Origin: Melanocharis versteri
Lineage: Eukaryota; Chordata; Aves; Passeriformes; Melanocharitidae
Direction: 5' to 3'
DNA: 64,000 bases
Assembly: GCA_013397845.1 (NCBI GenBank)
Contig: VZTG01005248.1
Span: 1,549,028-1,613,027, forward strand
The translations under genes and the position numbers were made by a program. Below are positions 1 through 12,030 of the stretch, piece after piece; position 1 is the stretch's first letter, and the number at the start of each line of letters is the position of its first letter. The notes under the pieces were generated by a model. That model worked only from the letters and a program-made list of their open reading frames with translations. It had not been told where the DNA came from and made no database searches.

Positions 1-2855
1 GTCTCAAGTCACATTTAATTCTCTGATAACAGGGTTCCCTTGCTTTACATTTGCATATACACAATACCATAGAAAGACCAACCCTTATCAGCCCTGGAAA
101 ACTGGTGAGCAGTGCTTCTCATCCTCAGGCACCACATCCCATCATGGGGCTTCCTAGCTGTTGATGCATCTTCTTGCAGAACACTCTGTCAGGAGCCACA
201 GAACACAGTACCCAGTCATGCTGGAAATTAACCCCCCTGTTGAGAATAAATAAAACTCTGGGGACACAGTGAAAACCTAGACTTTTTAAAAAAATGGTTC
301 TGATTCTATAGTCTGGCAGATTCTTGTCTGTTTTCTCCTTCCGGACCTTCCTCTTCTGTATAACAATTGCATAAATTGTTTCTGCAAAAGATGGCTGAGT
401 ACTCATACTAAAATCAGTTTCATGAGGAGACTGGTGCTACCTTCAGACCTGTCAGGCATGGTGGGTATTGCTATGACTCTTTGCAGTTAGGTAATTCAGG
501 CTTCTGTTCCAACTGTTTGCCAGGAGACTGGATAACTAGTACAAAATGAAGGATCTGTCCTAGAAATCTGAGACATCTGAGATGTGTAAGAGAAGAATTT
601 ACTTACAGGTCAAATCTGGGTTACAGTTTGCCATAATCCACGGTGCTTGAGAGTGGCTAAGGGCTTGTATGTTTCTGGACACACAAAATATGAGTTGGTG
701 CAGTTTGTACAGCCCTCCTAACTGTGCACTCAAAAATAACTTTCAAATTCTTTTGTGGGGGTGTTTTGGGGATTATTTTAAGAGGAAGAGAAGTAGATGA
801 GATGTGTTGTCACAAAGTAAAATAAAGGGCAGATACACAGCAACTTTAATATCAATTAGGCCAGCTCTCTCTTGTGGCTATGATGCTTGGCTTAGGAACT
901 ACAAGAAGTATAAGAGATGTCAGCTTAGCAGCACACCACAGGAGTGCCACTTGTGCCCAAGAAGCAAACCTGTAAGGTACTAAATAAGTGCCTGCCATTT
1001 TAAAAGGAATGGCAATTGGAAATGAAAATAAAATGTATACCACAAAGATCAAGTTGAAGAGCATTTTAAAGTGCTGTTTTATACAGAAGAAACCATAGAG
1101 AAAGCCATGGGTCAAAATCAATCAGTTTAAAAAAGATTGCTACTGGCGTATTTGAGGGATTACATAACCACAAGTCATTAAATTCAGAAAATTATTGTGA
1201 TGTATTTTTGGTGGCTACATGCCACAAATTCTCAACCATTTCAAAGCTGAAATACACGGGAAACATCATGTTTTATTACTTCCAGTGATCCATACCTTTA
1301 AACCATCAATTTGATCATTACAGGGGCTACTGAGAATTGGTTCCAGAAGACAAATATAGGTCACAGCAATTTGCTATGCAGGCAAATGCCAGGGTGTATT
1401 TCTGCTCTTATTGTGCTGCTTGTTTGAGAAAGTCATACCTCTGATGTAACACAAAAATTGCTAGTGCTGCAGAATTTGCAGAAGTGCCTTTTTAGCTTAA
1501 ACCAATAGCTCAGTTGGTCCAGTGTTCTATTCTGAAAAATGAGTAATCCAATGCTTTCGTGAAAAGTCAAGAAAATTCTGTAATGCACAACTGACCAGAG
1601 GGAAAATATATTCCTGACCTTGGGCAGTCTAGTGTCTGACTTATGCCCTAAAGCATAAATATCTTTNATTTTTCAATAAAAAAGTTTATACATCCTAATA
1701 TTTTGTGCCTGGGCACTGGTCAAGACTTCATTCAGGACAAGTCCCTTTTCCCATTCTAGATTCTATTTATAGAGAAGAATACTTAAAATTTTAAGCATAA
1801 CAAAAATATATGTATCTTCATGTAATTTCAGTTTTCCATGCAGGCTGAAATATGAGGATGTGTAATGTCCTTTTTTAATACTAACATCTTCTGTGATACT
1901 ACTTTAGGTTTCTGTTTCTAATTTCATAGTGTGATCTGGCAGACAGATTGGAGCAGGCAATATCCAGATCATAGAGCTGCCAAAACACTCTTCAGTTGTG
2001 TGAAAGAAGCCACTTTTCAGGCAAAGTCAGCCCATCACAGGAAACACATTGAGCCAGATAGTCCAAGTTCCAGTGTGAACAAAATTATATTTCTTTTTTA
2101 TGTTGGAGACAATATTTTGTCTTAATTTAGGTGTTTGCTCATTATTTAAGTCACAAAAAAGTGGCTTAGTTTAAACTTCTCACTCTCTAAAGCAGTTACA
2201 GTGCCTATCTAAAGACCACAGAAAAAAGTACCCTATGGCTACCAGGTTAAGGACAAGATGAACCTTTGTAATGCTGCACGGAAGTAGGGAGAAGAACACA
2301 GGGAACACAAAGAAGCTTTTCATCCACTCATCCTCACATTGCCCTCAAGGGAAGTCCCTGGACTCTACAGAGGCTTTACATGCTGTGGAAAAAGGAAGAG
2401 CCAGACTACATATAAAGAGAGAGGCAGGGATTTTGTCCATACTCATCCCAGGCAGAGCTCCAGACTGAGAGAGGATCCTTGAAGAGGCAGCGTCCTTGCC
2501 CTGTCCCTCTCCATTGTTCCTCAGCTGACACAGAGCTCTGCTAAATGGCACATGGAAAAACTATGTGAAGTGGAAAGAGTCTAACGCTGCAATAGTTTAG
2601 GGAAACTATCTATTAGGGAAACAGGAAATATGTTTTGCTGGATTTTCAAATGTTTGTTCCACAGAGACATTTGTGTAACAAATGGCTTCATGTAAGAAAA
2701 TCAGCATCACTATCATGTTTCTACTTCCCAAGTCAGAGAATCAGAAAGATTTTAGTAAGCATCTGTGTTTATCTGTTCAGAAGAATGAGCTTCAGGAGGG
2801 CTGACATAGAAGATTAAAGACAGACACAAATTTGCCTAGTAATTTTTAAACATGT
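1..2855. other. AT-rich non-genic DNA, no repeat recognised
   Basis: No gene, LTR or CR1 tail is recognised here. A 93-codon minus-strand ORF (125-406) begins just after an acceptor-like CTGATTTTAG, but it matches no protein I know and its length is within what chance gives in this much AT-rich DNA. One ambiguous base (N) lies at position 1667. The stretch around 2270-2550 is somewhat richer in GC than its surroundings, with nothing identifiable in it. Confidence 0.6.
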
Positions 2856-3412
2856 TGTGGTGGTTTGGGCTGGTGTAGAGTTAATTTTCTCTATAGTAGC
2901 TAGTATGGGGGTATGTTTTAGATTTGTGCTGGAAATGGAGTTGATAATACAGGGATGTTTTAGCTAATTCTGAGCAGTGCTTACAGAGAATCAAGGCCTT
3001 TTATGCTGCTTGCCCTGACCCACCAGCAAGGAGGCTGGGGATGCACAAGGATTTTGGAGGGGAAAAAGCCAGGACAACTGACCAAAATGATATTCCAGAC
3101 CATGTGGTGTCACGCTCAGAGCTGGGTGAAGAAGAGGGAAGTGGAGGATGTTCCTAAGCAGCCATCATGCGTGATGGAGCCCTGCTTTCTTGGGGATGGC
3201 TGAACACCTGCCTGCCCATGGGAAGGGAGGAATGAATTCCCGGTTTTGCTTTGGTTGCATGAACACCTTTTCCTTTACCTATTAAACAGTCTTTATCCCA
3301 ACCAACAACTTTTCCCACCTTTACCCTTCCAAGTGCCTCCTTCATTTCACTGCAGAGAAGTAAGTGAGTGGCTGTTTGAGGCTTAGCTGCTGACAGGGGT
3401 TAAACCATGGCA
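2856..3412 (+). mobile_element. Solo LTR, avian ERVL-like family
   Basis: The block matches, along its whole length, an LTR I know as common in bird genomes. It starts TGTGGTGG and ends in the characteristic GGTTAAACCATGGCA. A U3-like first half is followed by the conserved 'morning glory' of this family: the GATGGAGCCCTGCTTTC segment near 3172, GGCTGAACACCTGCCTGCCC near 3198, and a polyadenylation signal ATTAAA at 3281-3286. The family usually has a TATATAA box just before an AGCTGGG segment; here AGCTGGG (near 3120) directly follows GCTCAG, so the TATA box appears deleted. No internal retroviral region or second LTR adjoins it, so it is read as a solo LTR formed by recombination. I could not settle the target-site duplication, so the ends may be off by a few bases. 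Confidence 0.85.
3281..3286 (+). promoter_or_regulatory. LTR polyadenylation signal ATTAAA
   Basis: ATTAAA lies at the expected place in the 3' half of the 2856-3412 LTR, followed by the family's CAGTCTTTATC segment. It is probably a relic, since the copy's TATA box is missing. Confidence 0.6.
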
Positions 3413-6400
3413 TTTATGAGGGTTATACATTTGGCAGTAAAATAATAAGAATACCGAGGACAGTTTTAAATGTATGAGTTTTAAAACCTCATTGAAGAAA
3501 CTTGAAGGAACCTTTTGCAAATCGTGTGTCAATTCAGCTACCACCTACGTCTGTAAGCCAGAGAGTTTACTGGGGAAGTGAATGGAAATATTTGAAAAAT
3601 AGTGATGGATTATATAGTATTAGTTCTTTCTACTAAACTGATATATAGCTTGTCTGATATTGTACATGCGTATACATGAACAACTTGCACTAGGAGTATT
3701 TGATTGAGCTACATGCCCAGTGGCTTATTTCTTGAAACAAGAAAGGGCAACCTTTGCCCTTAATTATTTTGTCCCTAAATTCCATGAAATGGTTATGATA
3801 TAAAAACAAAGATGATTGTATGCCAAAAACCAAAATCAAACAAACAAACAAGCCCATCTCATCCCCCCAAAAAGTCAGATTTTTCCTTAATATATGTTGA
3901 TGGACAAAGTTGCTCAAAAAATACACAGTCTGAAATGAAGAGAATTTTAGTTTGAAGATTCAGAGTATTTCAAATTCTTTTGATCAAAGGGAAAAAAGGT
4001 CATTTGTGATTCTAAAGAACTGATGATAGCAATTATAGGAAAATTAATATATGCTGCTTCCTCTCCTCAGAAAATAATAGCTTCTTTCAAAAGCATTAGA
4101 GTAAAATAGAAAACAGTCAGGTAATTCTGTACACAGTGTTCCCACTAAGTTGTATATTATAAAGGAGCAACTGAGATTAACTCCTGGAAAAATTCAAGGA
4201 GATGGAGAGATGTTTCAGCCACTGATTGGATGACCCTTATTGCACCTTGTTCAATAAATCCTGCTAAGGAGTCTTTTCATTTTCTCTGCAATACCACAAA
4301 AAATATGAACCCACTTAAATAAAACCTACCACTTAAAGAAGCTGTATGTCTTTTGTAAAACAGAGTTGGAAACACATCCATTTGACATTTGACACTTAGT
4401 TTCACATGTACATAAATGTGGTAATAGCTCACCTACATGAACATCCTACCCATATCAAGAGCTTTGCTTTTGAATTCCATGCATATATTATATATATATA
4501 TGTATGTACGCAAGAAACCACTTGTTAACAATCTTTTTTTTTTTGGGTGGAAGGGAGGGAGGGAATTGGTGGTGAAAAAAATGTGCCCTGTGTACAGATT
4601 AGGGTAGTTTAAGGAAATAGTTGTCAGTTTACAGCTAATTAACAAAAGAAACAGAGGCTTTATGCTTCCAAGACAGGGCAATGACATTAAAACCCTCATT
4701 CTGTATTATACTCATAGAACAGCTGCATTGTCACACAACAGCATCTTAAGTCAATCATTTATCTAGGCCATCTGATGAAAACCAGGGTGTAAAGAGCAAA
4801 ATAATGAATGAAAATATAATGGCAAGATATGCAGGTCTTACAGCACAAGCTTCTGTAACAGAGAAAGCCATTTCAGACCCCCTTATACCAGTTGAAACAT
4901 GATCAATTTAGTTATTGAGACCAAGACACGACTTACATCAACTCTTTCTTGTATTTCTATCAAATTAGCAATTTATAGATTCCTACCCTGACAGATAGGC
5001 TTGTATTACAAGGAACTGTGAAATCAACAATGATTCAATCCCTCAAAACCAAACCATATCAAACCAAACCAAACAAAACCAAACCAAATGAAAAAAGAAA
5101 ACCACAAAGAAATTGAGTAGATATCATTACACTACATGATTTACAAATCTGTAAATTCTCACTTCTAGTTTTTGGAAAGATCATCTTTTGAAAGTTCAAC
5201 TTCACTGAGTTATTTTAAGACCTTGTGTGCTTCTTGTGTTTCTTCTAATATGGTGAAAAATCTTCACTATATCACAAGAATTAAAAAAAGTTAAGGGCAT
5301 ACAGCTGCTATTATGTGCAATAATTATTACCATTCCTGTACTTTCTCAATCATGCAAGGAATATTGGGATTAACTTTACAGGTTGTTAACATTCAATTAG
5401 AGAAAGTACAGTTCTGGGTTTGAATTTGGTAGTATGTGCTTTATACTTTATTATGTAAAATTTGTCGGTATATAAAAACTTTAATTTTAGTTTAATAATT
5501 AGCTGACAGATATTTTCAAAGCTGAATAAGTTCTTCTTATCTTAATGTGGAACATTGCAAAGAAATAATGTACAATGCAAAAACAGGATATATACATGCA
5601 TATATATTTTCATTGTAGTCTAGGTTAATATATACATCATCTTAATATGTCTCTTGAACAAACACAAATCAAAGTCTACAACCTTCATGATTTTTTTCAT
5701 GGTTAGTCAAATGAATTTTCACATAGAATATGCAGATTTTTCTGTGTTGACCTGCACATAAATTAGTTCAATTTCTATTGAAGTATTGCTTCATCAATCA
5801 GTAACGCCCCAGGGGCCAGTTATTACTGTTACAGAAATTCATCTTTAGAGCAGAGTAATGTTTCATCATTATATTTGTGTCATGATTACTCTGACAGGTT
5901 AATTTCAAAGATAAGTTATTGAGCATTCAGGAGTATTTGTCAAACAGACATATGAAAACATTGAGTATATTCATTTTCTGAAACAAGAATGCAGAACTAT
6001 TGAAGAGTTGACAAGGACTGAAGTTGAAAACATTGGCTACAATCTGTGTAGGGAATTTCTTAATACTCAACAGTGGAAAGAAATAAAAAGCAAAAGCTAA
6101 TCTTCCAAAATTCTGTGGAATTCTCACAGCCCAGATAATACTTGTGCAGTTCTGGCTCCCTGAGTTATAGAAGTACTGCCAAAACCAGAACATATCTACT
6201 TTTTGCTTTTGAAGCATTCAGAAATACATTTTTCTTTCACACTTGTCACATCAGTAGAATGGTTTTCAAACCCTTTACCTAGAGGATTTCTACATAAAGT
6301 CTTACGAATATAACATCCAATGTGTCGTTGTACTGTACTGTCAGCAAGCTCAGTTAAATTCAGTGATTCTGTGAACTAGGGATCAGGATGGGAGGAACTA

Positions 6401-6435
6401 AATACCCAGGGACATTGTTGAGTCACCAACCCCAG
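3413..6435. other. AT-rich non-genic DNA with short simple repeats
   Basis: No gene or interspersed repeat is recognised. There is a short (AAAC)n run near 3838-3852, a short TA run near 4487-4502, and a CAAAC/AAACC-type repeat at 5045-5089. The ORFs here are 60-96 codons long and show no recognisable domain. Confidence 0.6.
5045..5089 (+). repeat. Imperfect (CAAAC)n/(AAACC)n simple repeat
   Basis: About 45 bp of repeated AAACC/AAACA units, interrupted once by a CATATC. It is a degenerate pentanucleotide microsatellite. Confidence 0.75.
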
Positions 6436-6575
6436 AAGTATTCAGAAGACATGTAGATGTGGCCCTTGGGTACATGATTTAGTGGTGGACTTGACAGTGC
6501 TGGGTTAACAGTTGGACTCAATGATCTTAAAGGTCTTTTCCAATCAATATGATTTCATGGTTCTATTCTATGATT
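6436..6575 (+). mobile_element. CR1 LINE 3' end fragment
   Basis: This fragment carries the CR1 tail variant with the segments GTAGATGTGGC, TTTAGTGGTGGACTTG (near 6479), CAGTGCTGGGTTAA and GATCTTAAAGGTCTTTTCC, ending in degenerate TTCTATTCTATGATT units. These are 3'-untranslated landmarks of an avian CR1 subfamily. Only about 140 bp remain, as expected from the strong 5' truncation typical of CR1 insertion. The minus-strand copy at 16346-16800 shares the same tail variant. Confidence 0.85.
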
Positions 6576-9500
6576 ATTCAGTTTCCAAGAATTCAGAAAA
6601 TACCCTCTGAGCTGAATGTGTCAGCTCAAAACTACTTATAAGGGCAAATTTTCTATGAAGTGCCAAAAAGTTATGCCATAAAAATCAGGTCTTGTACCAG
6701 ACATGTCATAATGGAAGAGTCTAAACTCTTGAACCAGATTTGAAAAAATCTGGTCAATATTTATAACTGCTATGGTTATGAATGACTGCCTGGGAAAAAG
6801 AATGACAATTACTGAAAATAAGCAACTCTTCCCCATAAATTTATGAGGGTACATATTTATGTCTGTAACACTACTATCTAGCTTGTAATTCATCAGACTT
6901 GGGATTCCATAAGATTTAGCACTGAATTATTTTTTCATTTATGGTGTGTAACATATCTGTTAAACTTCCATTTAAGTTAGTTACCCACTACAAATAAAAG
7001 ACAAAAAAAGGCACCAAGAAGGATGTTATTAGGAACTGTTCTTTGTATAGTGTTACAAGTTTTCTTGTAACTGAACAGCTTTCAAAATGAACAGGTGTGT
7101 AAATCTTAAGGAATGTGTTTGCCATCACTAGGTACAACTTTCGAAAACAGAACTGCAACATGCATTCAGAAATAACACACTACATCTTCCCAATCAACTT
7201 GCTTGCCTTTGTGGTTTAGAACATATCCATATGTCTTGATATCTTAATTCAAATGAGTCTGTCGAGAAGTTTGAGGTTGCACATGACAATAAAGATGACA
7301 GAAAAAAGTTGTGTATAGAAAATAAAAATAGATGATTAAATGCAGGCTACATCTATCCCCCAGCAGTCACAACTTTAGCTTTTATTCCCTCACCCTGAAG
7401 TCCTGATTCCACTGATTGTAGTGAAGCCTATTTCTCCCAGCTGATATCTCTGAAGCAGTTACTGACTTAAAATGTATAAACACACATTCATTAAACACAC
7501 CTGGAAACTTTTTTGTTTTTCTGAGACTGTGTCAATAAACATCTCTTTTGACAGGATTTTGGAAAGTGTTTGTGCATGATTGCGTGCTTCAAATTCAGGA
7601 TTGTTTCTTGGTTGGATAGTCAGGGCAATTTCGTGAAAGAAAAGAGAGGAAAGCTTAGCAGAGCTGGATAAGCCCCAGCAAATACATTTGATGTGTAGGA
7701 CTTTTTTGCTTTATTCTTTTCAAAGCTTTTAGCTTCTGTTAATCTTTATATTACTGCATTTTCAACTGCCCTTCCCGCAGATAATATGAAATATAAGGAC
7801 TCTGCCATTTTGTTCTGATTTTTGATTCACGTTACTTGCTTTGGACCAAGCAGGACTGTCTATCCAGGTGCCAGGACAGCAAGATCTGTTGGTTTCTACA
7901 CCTACACAGGTTGTTCTTTCAGTCATCCATGACTCATGCAAAGGAAGGGGCAGAGGCTTCTGCTGTGAACTACAAATGAATTTGCAAAAATTCACTTTTT
8001 TTTTTACCAAGATTTTTGACATGTGATAAAACGACCATAAGCCCTTTAAAATGTCCTTTTTCAAATTAATCAAGCATGATATAACACTGTCTTGTAGTCT
8101 GTTCCACCAACACTGTGATGAAGACAGGAAAACATTTATCAGTGTCATATCTCCATAAAAAAAGACATAAGAAAAAAAAATGCTCCACCTGTGAAATGAG
8201 GCCTTAAGCAGTACAGTATATCGATACTCGATGTATTTTATGCTCTGTGCTCATCACTTACCTTCTCTATGTGCTGTAATCAGCAAAAGGTGTAACAGTA
8301 CATTTTGTTCCTGCTTGGAAGAGCAGAAAAGTGGCCCACATGGCACATTAATATAACATGCCCTGAACAGTCTTACAGGAGGAAGAAGGTTTTTTTTATT
8401 CTGAAAGTGGTGTGTCTATTCCTTCATTCTTTATTATTACTTGTATCCATAACAGGAGACCTGATAATGACCTGGGTCCTCTTATCTCTAGCATTGTATG
8501 TATAATGAGAAAACAGGCCTGCCCTGTCACAGAAAGGTCAGGATTTAACATTATAACTGCTGCAATAATTTTGCCCTAATTCCATGGTAACAAGATAGTC
8601 AACTGCTTTTTTGTGTTTGCTGCACAATCACAGAAAGCAAGATGATTGACTTTAGCAAAGAATAATTGGATGATGAGTGTTTCTTTTTTTCATGTAATGT
8701 GGTACAGTCCTTTCTTATTTGGATCAACATTCAATTTAAAATAGATTTTTCTGTAGCATTTGCAGGTCAGTGAGCAAAAGCTTTCCTCCTTGAAATACAG
8801 GAGCAACTTTTCAATTTCCTGTGATGTATATAGATCTACACGGCAAAACAACTACTTTGGCAGCACAGAAAAATTGAATTTGAGGCAATTTTTGGCAGAG
8901 TAAGAAAGGAAAAATGAAGTGGTCTAAATTCAGGAAAACTGATGGAAAAGTTTGGAAGGATACAAATGTGAGTTGGAGTTGTACGGTGATTGTCTGAATA
9001 TAATATTGCTATATGAAATTGTTTAAATATTATAACTGCCTTTGGTCTGTATAGGACAATGTTTAATGACATCTTGTACAGAATTAATTCTGTGAAAGTC
9101 TGCACACATGCAGGAAGGTAAGTAGACAGTAGACTACCGTTTTGCAAGCAGAACCATTGGCTTTAATGCCGTAGGTTCTCCCAAGTTATTTGTAGAGGTC
9201 TAATCAGGCTCATAAAAACATGAGGATTTAGGTCAACAACAGCATATTCTCTGAGAGAGGGGAATAAAGGTGATGTCATTTGTCAGGGTTTGGTGGAACT
9301 GCAGAAAATCAGACACGCTTTTGTTAGCTCATGAATATTATAAATATCATAAAGGATCAAATCTGAGCTGCTGCATAGCAGAAGAAAAAAAAATGGGAGA
9401 CTACTGGGTGAGACATATGCAGGAGGTAGGATTTCTTTACTCTTTCTCTCTATGCCTCCAAACGCATATATTTAAATAAAAAAACAGGCTATGATAATAA

Positions 9501-9809
9501 GTCTTACCTGCATCCTCCATATGGTATTAGATCAGGATCTGACAGCACACTCAATCCACAAACACAGAGAATGAACTGTACCAAAATGTGTTTCTTCATC
9601 AACATTTCTTCCACCTCCCGTCTCATACACTTGCTTCTTTAGCACTGTAGCAGTGCTCTGACTATGCTAAAGACTTCCTGCCAACCTGCTTCCTTTTGTT
9701 CTCTTCATAGTGGGACAAGGAAGCTCTCATTCAGTTTTGCAGAGGGAAAGAAATACATTCACCCAGTATCTGCTTCACAAATAGCCTCTCTGTCTCCTCT
9801 TGTTCACCA
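6576..9809. other. AT-rich non-genic DNA, nothing recognised
   Basis: I see no gene, LTR, CR1 or tandem array in this interval. The longest ORF is a 128-codon minus-strand frame (7762-8148) with no signal peptide, domain or splice context that I recognise. It is most simply a chance frame. Confidence 0.55.
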
Positions 9810-10102
9810 GACTGAGAGTCATCTTAAAAGTCCAACATGACCCAGCAATGTGTGCTCACAGCCCAGAAAGCCAACTGTACCATCCGTGCACCAGAAAATA
9901 TGTGACAGAAAAGCAAAAAGATTCTGATTCTCTCGCTCTACTCATTCTTTATGAGAGCCCATCTGGAGTACCATGTCCAGCTCTGGTGCCCTCAACATAA
10001 GAAGCACTTGGATCTGCTGAAGTCCAGAGGAGGAATATGAACATGATCAGAGGGCTGGCACACCTCTCCTATGAAGACCGGCTGAGAGAGTCAGCACTGG
10101 TC
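9810..10102 (+). mobile_element. CR1 LINE, upstream part (split by an LTR)
   Basis: This is the end of the CR1 reverse-transcriptase ORF running into the 3' region. It shows the AACATGACCCAGCAATGTG segment near 9834, CAGCCCAGAAAGCCAACTGT, the CTGGAGTACCATGTCCAGCTCTGG region near 9963, and GATCAGAGGGCTGGCACACC near 10045. Many frameshifts make it a dead copy. It breaks off inside the GAGAGAGT...TTCAGCCTGGAG landmark and resumes at 10617, because a retroviral LTR is inserted there. The last six bases (CTGGTC, 10097-10102) are the left target duplication of that LTR. Confidence 0.9.
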
Positions 10103-10289
10103 TGTTGTGGCGCGTGCGGTGCATCCTCTCCAGACTTCCCTGGGCTTAGCCCTTCTCCCAGGGAGTCGGAGGCACCCAGCCCGCAGCGAGATCTTTGGCA
10201 GTGGACGCGAGATGGTCAGGCTCAGCTGCTGGTAAGGCGAAGGAGGAGGTAAAAGAGGCAGGAGCAGCTCTTCGGGGGAGACATGCAGG

Positions 10290-10295
10290 TTTATT
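10290..10295 (-). promoter_or_regulatory. AATAAA polyadenylation signal of the nested LTR
   Basis: TTTATT on the + strand, AATAAA on the - strand, within GGAATAAACCTGCATG. It defines the end of R just downstream. Confidence 0.75.
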
Positions 10296-10370
10296 CCATG
10301 GGGAGCGGAGGTTCCAGGGTGACAGGGAGAACTTGGGGGCGAAGAGCCTCGAACAGGGCTCGGCAACACA

Positions 10371-10377
10371 ATATATA
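10371..10377 (-). promoter_or_regulatory. TATA box of the nested LTR
   Basis: On the - strand the sequence reads GGTATATATTGTG, about 80 bp upstream of the LTR's AATAAA. This is the usual TATA-to-polyadenylation-signal spacing for a short-R retroviral LTR. It places the transcription start roughly at 10345. Confidence 0.7.
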
Positions 10378-10616
10378 CCGAAGGACAGGGGTGGAGACAC
10401 ACACAAAACAACCAATGGGGATAACCGAGGAGGGCGGTGCAAAGGTGGGGAGACACAGCAACAACAAATGATTACAATGGGAGGCGGGAAGGGGTATGAC
10501 AGACAGCCAGTCCAAGGCGGGAAAGTCTGTTGGAGTGGCGGGAAATGGGGGATTATGGGAAGAAGAAGGGTGAAGGGGAAGCGCCATCTTGGGGAATTCA
10601 ATGACGCACCACCACA

Positions 10617-10985
10617 CTGTTCAGCCTGGAGAAGAGAAGGCTCTGGGCAGATTCTACAGGACCTTCCAGCACCTGAAGTGGCCTGACAGGAAAGCCACAG
10701 AGGGACTTTGTACAAGGACTTGTAGTGATAGGACAAGAGGAAATGGCTTCAACCTGAGAGAGGGTAGATTTAGATAAGATATAAGGAAGAAATTCTTTAC
10801 TGTGAGGGCAATGCAACACTGGAACAGGTTACCCAGAGAAGATGTGGATTCCTCATCCCTGGAAGTGTGCAAGGCCAGGTTGGATGGGGCTTTGAACAAA
10901 CTGGTACAGTGGAAGGTGTCCCTAATGGTGGTGCCTTGAAACTAAATGATCTTTAAAGCCCCTTCCAACTCAAACTTTATAATTT
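10617..10985 (+). mobile_element. CR1 LINE, downstream part and 3' tail
   Basis: CR1 resumes after the LTR with TTCAGCCTGGAGAAGAGAAG and continues through AGTGATAGGACAAGAGG (near 10725), ATAAGGAAGAAATTCTTTAC (near 10780), the AACAGGTTACCCAGAGAAG landmark, CAAGGCCAGGTTGGATGGGG and GATCTTTAAAGCCCCTTCCAACTC. Joined with 9810-10102 it is one roughly 660-bp insertion in the + orientation. The terminal ATTCTATGA units are degraded here. Confidence 0.92.
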
Positions 10986-11711
10986 TTTGACATTTTCCTT
11001 TAAGAATGAATATTAAGGGCTATTGCATTCATACAGTCATTAAATGGTTGCCATTACATAGTTGAATTTGTCTCACCTACTGAGGAAAATGCATTTATGC
11101 TATCTTCTGACTGAGAATAAAAGAATCACAGGAAAATTATAGGAAAGATAAAAGCTTATCAAACATGTATATTTTTTATAGGAGTAAGGAGAAGGCGGAT
11201 TCACTGAATTAGAAAAGGAAAGCCTCAGAGGAACAATGGCCTTATGCCAATGTCATCTCTCAGAGTATTCAATGTTTTGATTCAAAAATCATTTTAATTT
11301 CTATCCAATTAGCACATCTGTTTCATCATTTTTCCAAAAGGTTGTGAGCTCACTTTTTATGCAATATAATGTTTAATATTAATCTTAATTTATTTTGTGT
11401 AAAGTAGTCAGTAATGCATATCATATAGATGTCTTCTCTGTGCTTCATTTAAGCAATTGCAGTGTGTGGAATAGATCATTACTTGACATAAACAGCAAGT
11501 CACCTTGATTTACACTAGCTGAAAATGTGGCTCAGTAACTGTAAATCAGAGACTTATATAATTAGGTCAAATAAAATCAGAGGTGGATTTAGGGTACTTA
11601 AAAAACTTTCTATCTTCAATTTCAGCCAAGCAGAAGCTCCAGTATTTCAGTTACTGTGATACTAAGCACAGGGAAAGATGCAGGATGATTATTAATCAAT
11701 AACGACATTTT
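10986..11711. other. AT-rich non-genic DNA
   Basis: Nothing is recognised between the CR1 at 10985 and the older CR1-like block at 11712. Confidence 0.6.
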
Positions 11712-12030
11712 GTCTTGGAAAGCAGTGATTCACAGAAGGATTTCGGGGTCATTGTAGCTAATCAGCATGACCTTTCAGCACAATACTGCAGTGAAAGGGC
11801 CTAAGGAAATCTTCTTATAGACATATATATAGTAGATAATACAAGGAAAAAAAGCAATGTGGCCTCTTTACATTCCACAGGCAGAATTGCTACTGGAATA
11901 CGGTCTCCCATTTCAGTGTCCTCACAGCAAGCAAGATATGGTAAGATTGAACACAGTTTAAACAAGAGGTACATGGAGATCAAGAACTGGGCATAAACCC
12001 TATGATGTAAGATTGAGGTTACTGATATCC
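11712..12030 (+). mobile_element. Ancient CR1-like LINE fragment (divergent lineage)
   Basis: This fragment resembles the C-terminal reverse-transcriptase region of the old CR1/L3-like lineage shared by reptiles, not the younger bird CR1s elsewhere in this window. Landmarks are TGGAAAGCAGTGATTC (near 11716), AGAAGGATTTCGGGGTCAT, then after a small gap GCTACTGGAATACGGTCTCC (near 11890) and a diverged continuation to about 12030. The reading frame is broken. Sequence at 12105-12200 may be a further LINE piece (a possible endonuclease C-terminal 'SDH' context), but I am not sure of it. The 139-codon minus-strand ORF over this region is antisense to the repeat and not a gene. Confidence 0.55.

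Larger units (their letters stand above)
10103..10616 (-). mobile_element. Solo LTR of an endogenous retrovirus, nested in CR1
   Basis: This is a 514-bp GC-rich block in the middle of a CR1. Its ends form an imperfect inverted repeat: + strand left end TGTTGTGGCGCGTGC, and right end whose complement reads TGTGGTGGTGCGTC, so it begins TG and ends CA. Read on the - strand, U3 comes first, a TATA box lies near 10371-10377, AATAAA lies at 10295-10290, and about 190 bp of U5-like sequence follows. It is flanked by a 6-bp target duplication with one mismatch (CTGGTC 10097-10102, CTGTTC 10617-10622). A 6-bp duplication is typical of class II (alpha/betaretrovirus-like) elements. There is no internal region, so it is a solo LTR. 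The GC-rich sequence is unlike its surroundings and opens long meaningless ORFs on both strands. Confidence 0.9.

Noticed and set aside
1505..1560. TAGCTCAGTTGG, a perfect-looking tRNA A box on the plus strand
   Set aside because: No B box follows at the expected distance and the sequence does not fold as a tRNA, so it is not annotated.
5045..5089. Possible CRISPR-like or minisatellite array
   Set aside because: It is a plain degenerate pentanucleotide repeat with no spacers, in a vertebrate genome.
10103..10616. CpG-rich block as a host promoter or CpG island
   Set aside because: Terminal inverted repeats, target duplication, TATA and AATAAA show that it is a retroviral LTR.
10146..10736. 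196-codon minus-strand ORF, the longest in the window, and a 163-codon plus-strand ORF (10195-10686)
   Set aside because: Both lie over the GC-rich solo LTR and its CR1 flanks. Proline- and serine-rich frames open simply because GC-rich DNA has few stop codons.
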